Shown here in pieces: positions 6,474 through 6,501 of a DNA stretch of 6,501 nucleotides. The DNA lies in NCBI GenBank assembly GCA_910588235.1, contig CAJUOQ010000062.1:1-6501 (forward strand), in the 5' to 3' direction. Source of the stretch: an uncultured Atopostipes sp. (GTDB lineage: Bacteria > Bacillota > Bacilli > Lactobacillales > Carnobacteriaceae_A). Position 1 is the stretch's first letter. Every line of letters begins with the position of its first letter. A program made the position numbers and the translations under genes. A model generated the notes under the pieces. The model was not told where the DNA came from. It saw nothing but the letters and a program-made list of their open reading frames with translations, and did no database searches.

Positions 6474-6487
6474 TAACCTCTATAAAC
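6442..6487 (+). repeat. 8-bp direct repeat CTATAAAC flanking 30 bp at the maeR break
   Basis: CTATAAAC occurs at 6442-6449 and again at 6480-6487, separated by 30 bp (6450-6479) that contain the stop codon. A related CTATAATAAC begins at 6467. The first copy encodes the last clearly maeR-like residues (AIN); joining that copy to the bases after the second would read EAINVESI, shifting the frame by 38 bp. Whether this marks a small insertion, a target-site duplication or chance in AT-rich DNA cannot be told from the window. Confidence 0.4.
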
Positions 6488-6501
6488 GTTGAGAGCATCA
6501 T

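Noticed and set aside
6450..6501. Terminal inverted repeat of a known insertion sequence at the maeR break
   Set aside because: I could not match the 52 bases to the ends of any IS family or to the GTGCG start of a group II intron; an element remains possible but is not supported by what is visible.

Overview
The window looks like chromosomal DNA of a low-GC Gram-positive bacterium, most likely of the order Lactobacillales (Enterococcus, Vagococcus or Carnobacterium-like). The reasons are the AT-rich composition, strong AGGAGG-type ribosome binding sites, rRNA promoters and a boxA of the Bacillus/Lactobacillales type, and a malate-utilisation locus whose content and order match the mae clusters known from Lactobacillus casei and Enterococcus faecalis. 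The genus is an inference and cannot be fixed from this window.

Left edge (1-490): no protein gene. On the minus strand there are two near-consensus sigma-A promoters in tandem (P1 at 285-313, P2 at 104-132) followed by a boxA-like element (36-52). This is the start of an rRNA operon whose 16S gene lies beyond the left edge. A perfect 14-bp hairpin (437-470) separates it from the next gene.

Housekeeping pair (491-1992): a minus-strand SAM-dependent O-methyltransferase of the TrmR/YrrM type, which probably modifies U34 of tRNA, is divergent from a plus-strand CBS-domain protein resembling the c-di-AMP receptor CbpA. Their start regions face each other across about 100 bp. A long nested hairpin (2006-2057) lies between cbpA and the convergent mae genes.

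Malate locus (2074-right edge): the minus-strand operon maeP-maeE encodes a 2-hydroxycarboxylate (malate) symporter and an NAD-type malic enzyme. Together they import malate and convert it to pyruvate, CO2 and NADH. Divergent on the plus strand are maeK, a CitA/DcuS-type membrane sensor kinase, and maeR, its response regulator. The intergenic region carries a cluster of TTAATTAA-like repeats that is a good candidate for the MaeR operator.

Two things in the regulatory half are unusual. First, MaeK keeps all five ligand-contact residues of the DcuS-type dicarboxylate sensor and the phospho-acceptor His, but its C-terminal ATP-binding region lacks recognisable N, G1 and G2 boxes. Second, maeR breaks after about 43 codons: every forward frame then stops, before the phospho-acceptor Asp. 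The break is flanked by an 8-bp direct repeat (CTATAAAC, 6442-6449 and 6480-6487). Malate sensing may therefore be decayed in this strain, or the regulator may be interrupted by an insertion that continues past the right edge. No wholly new system is evident; the most worthwhile leads are the broken regulator and the unusual kinase domain.
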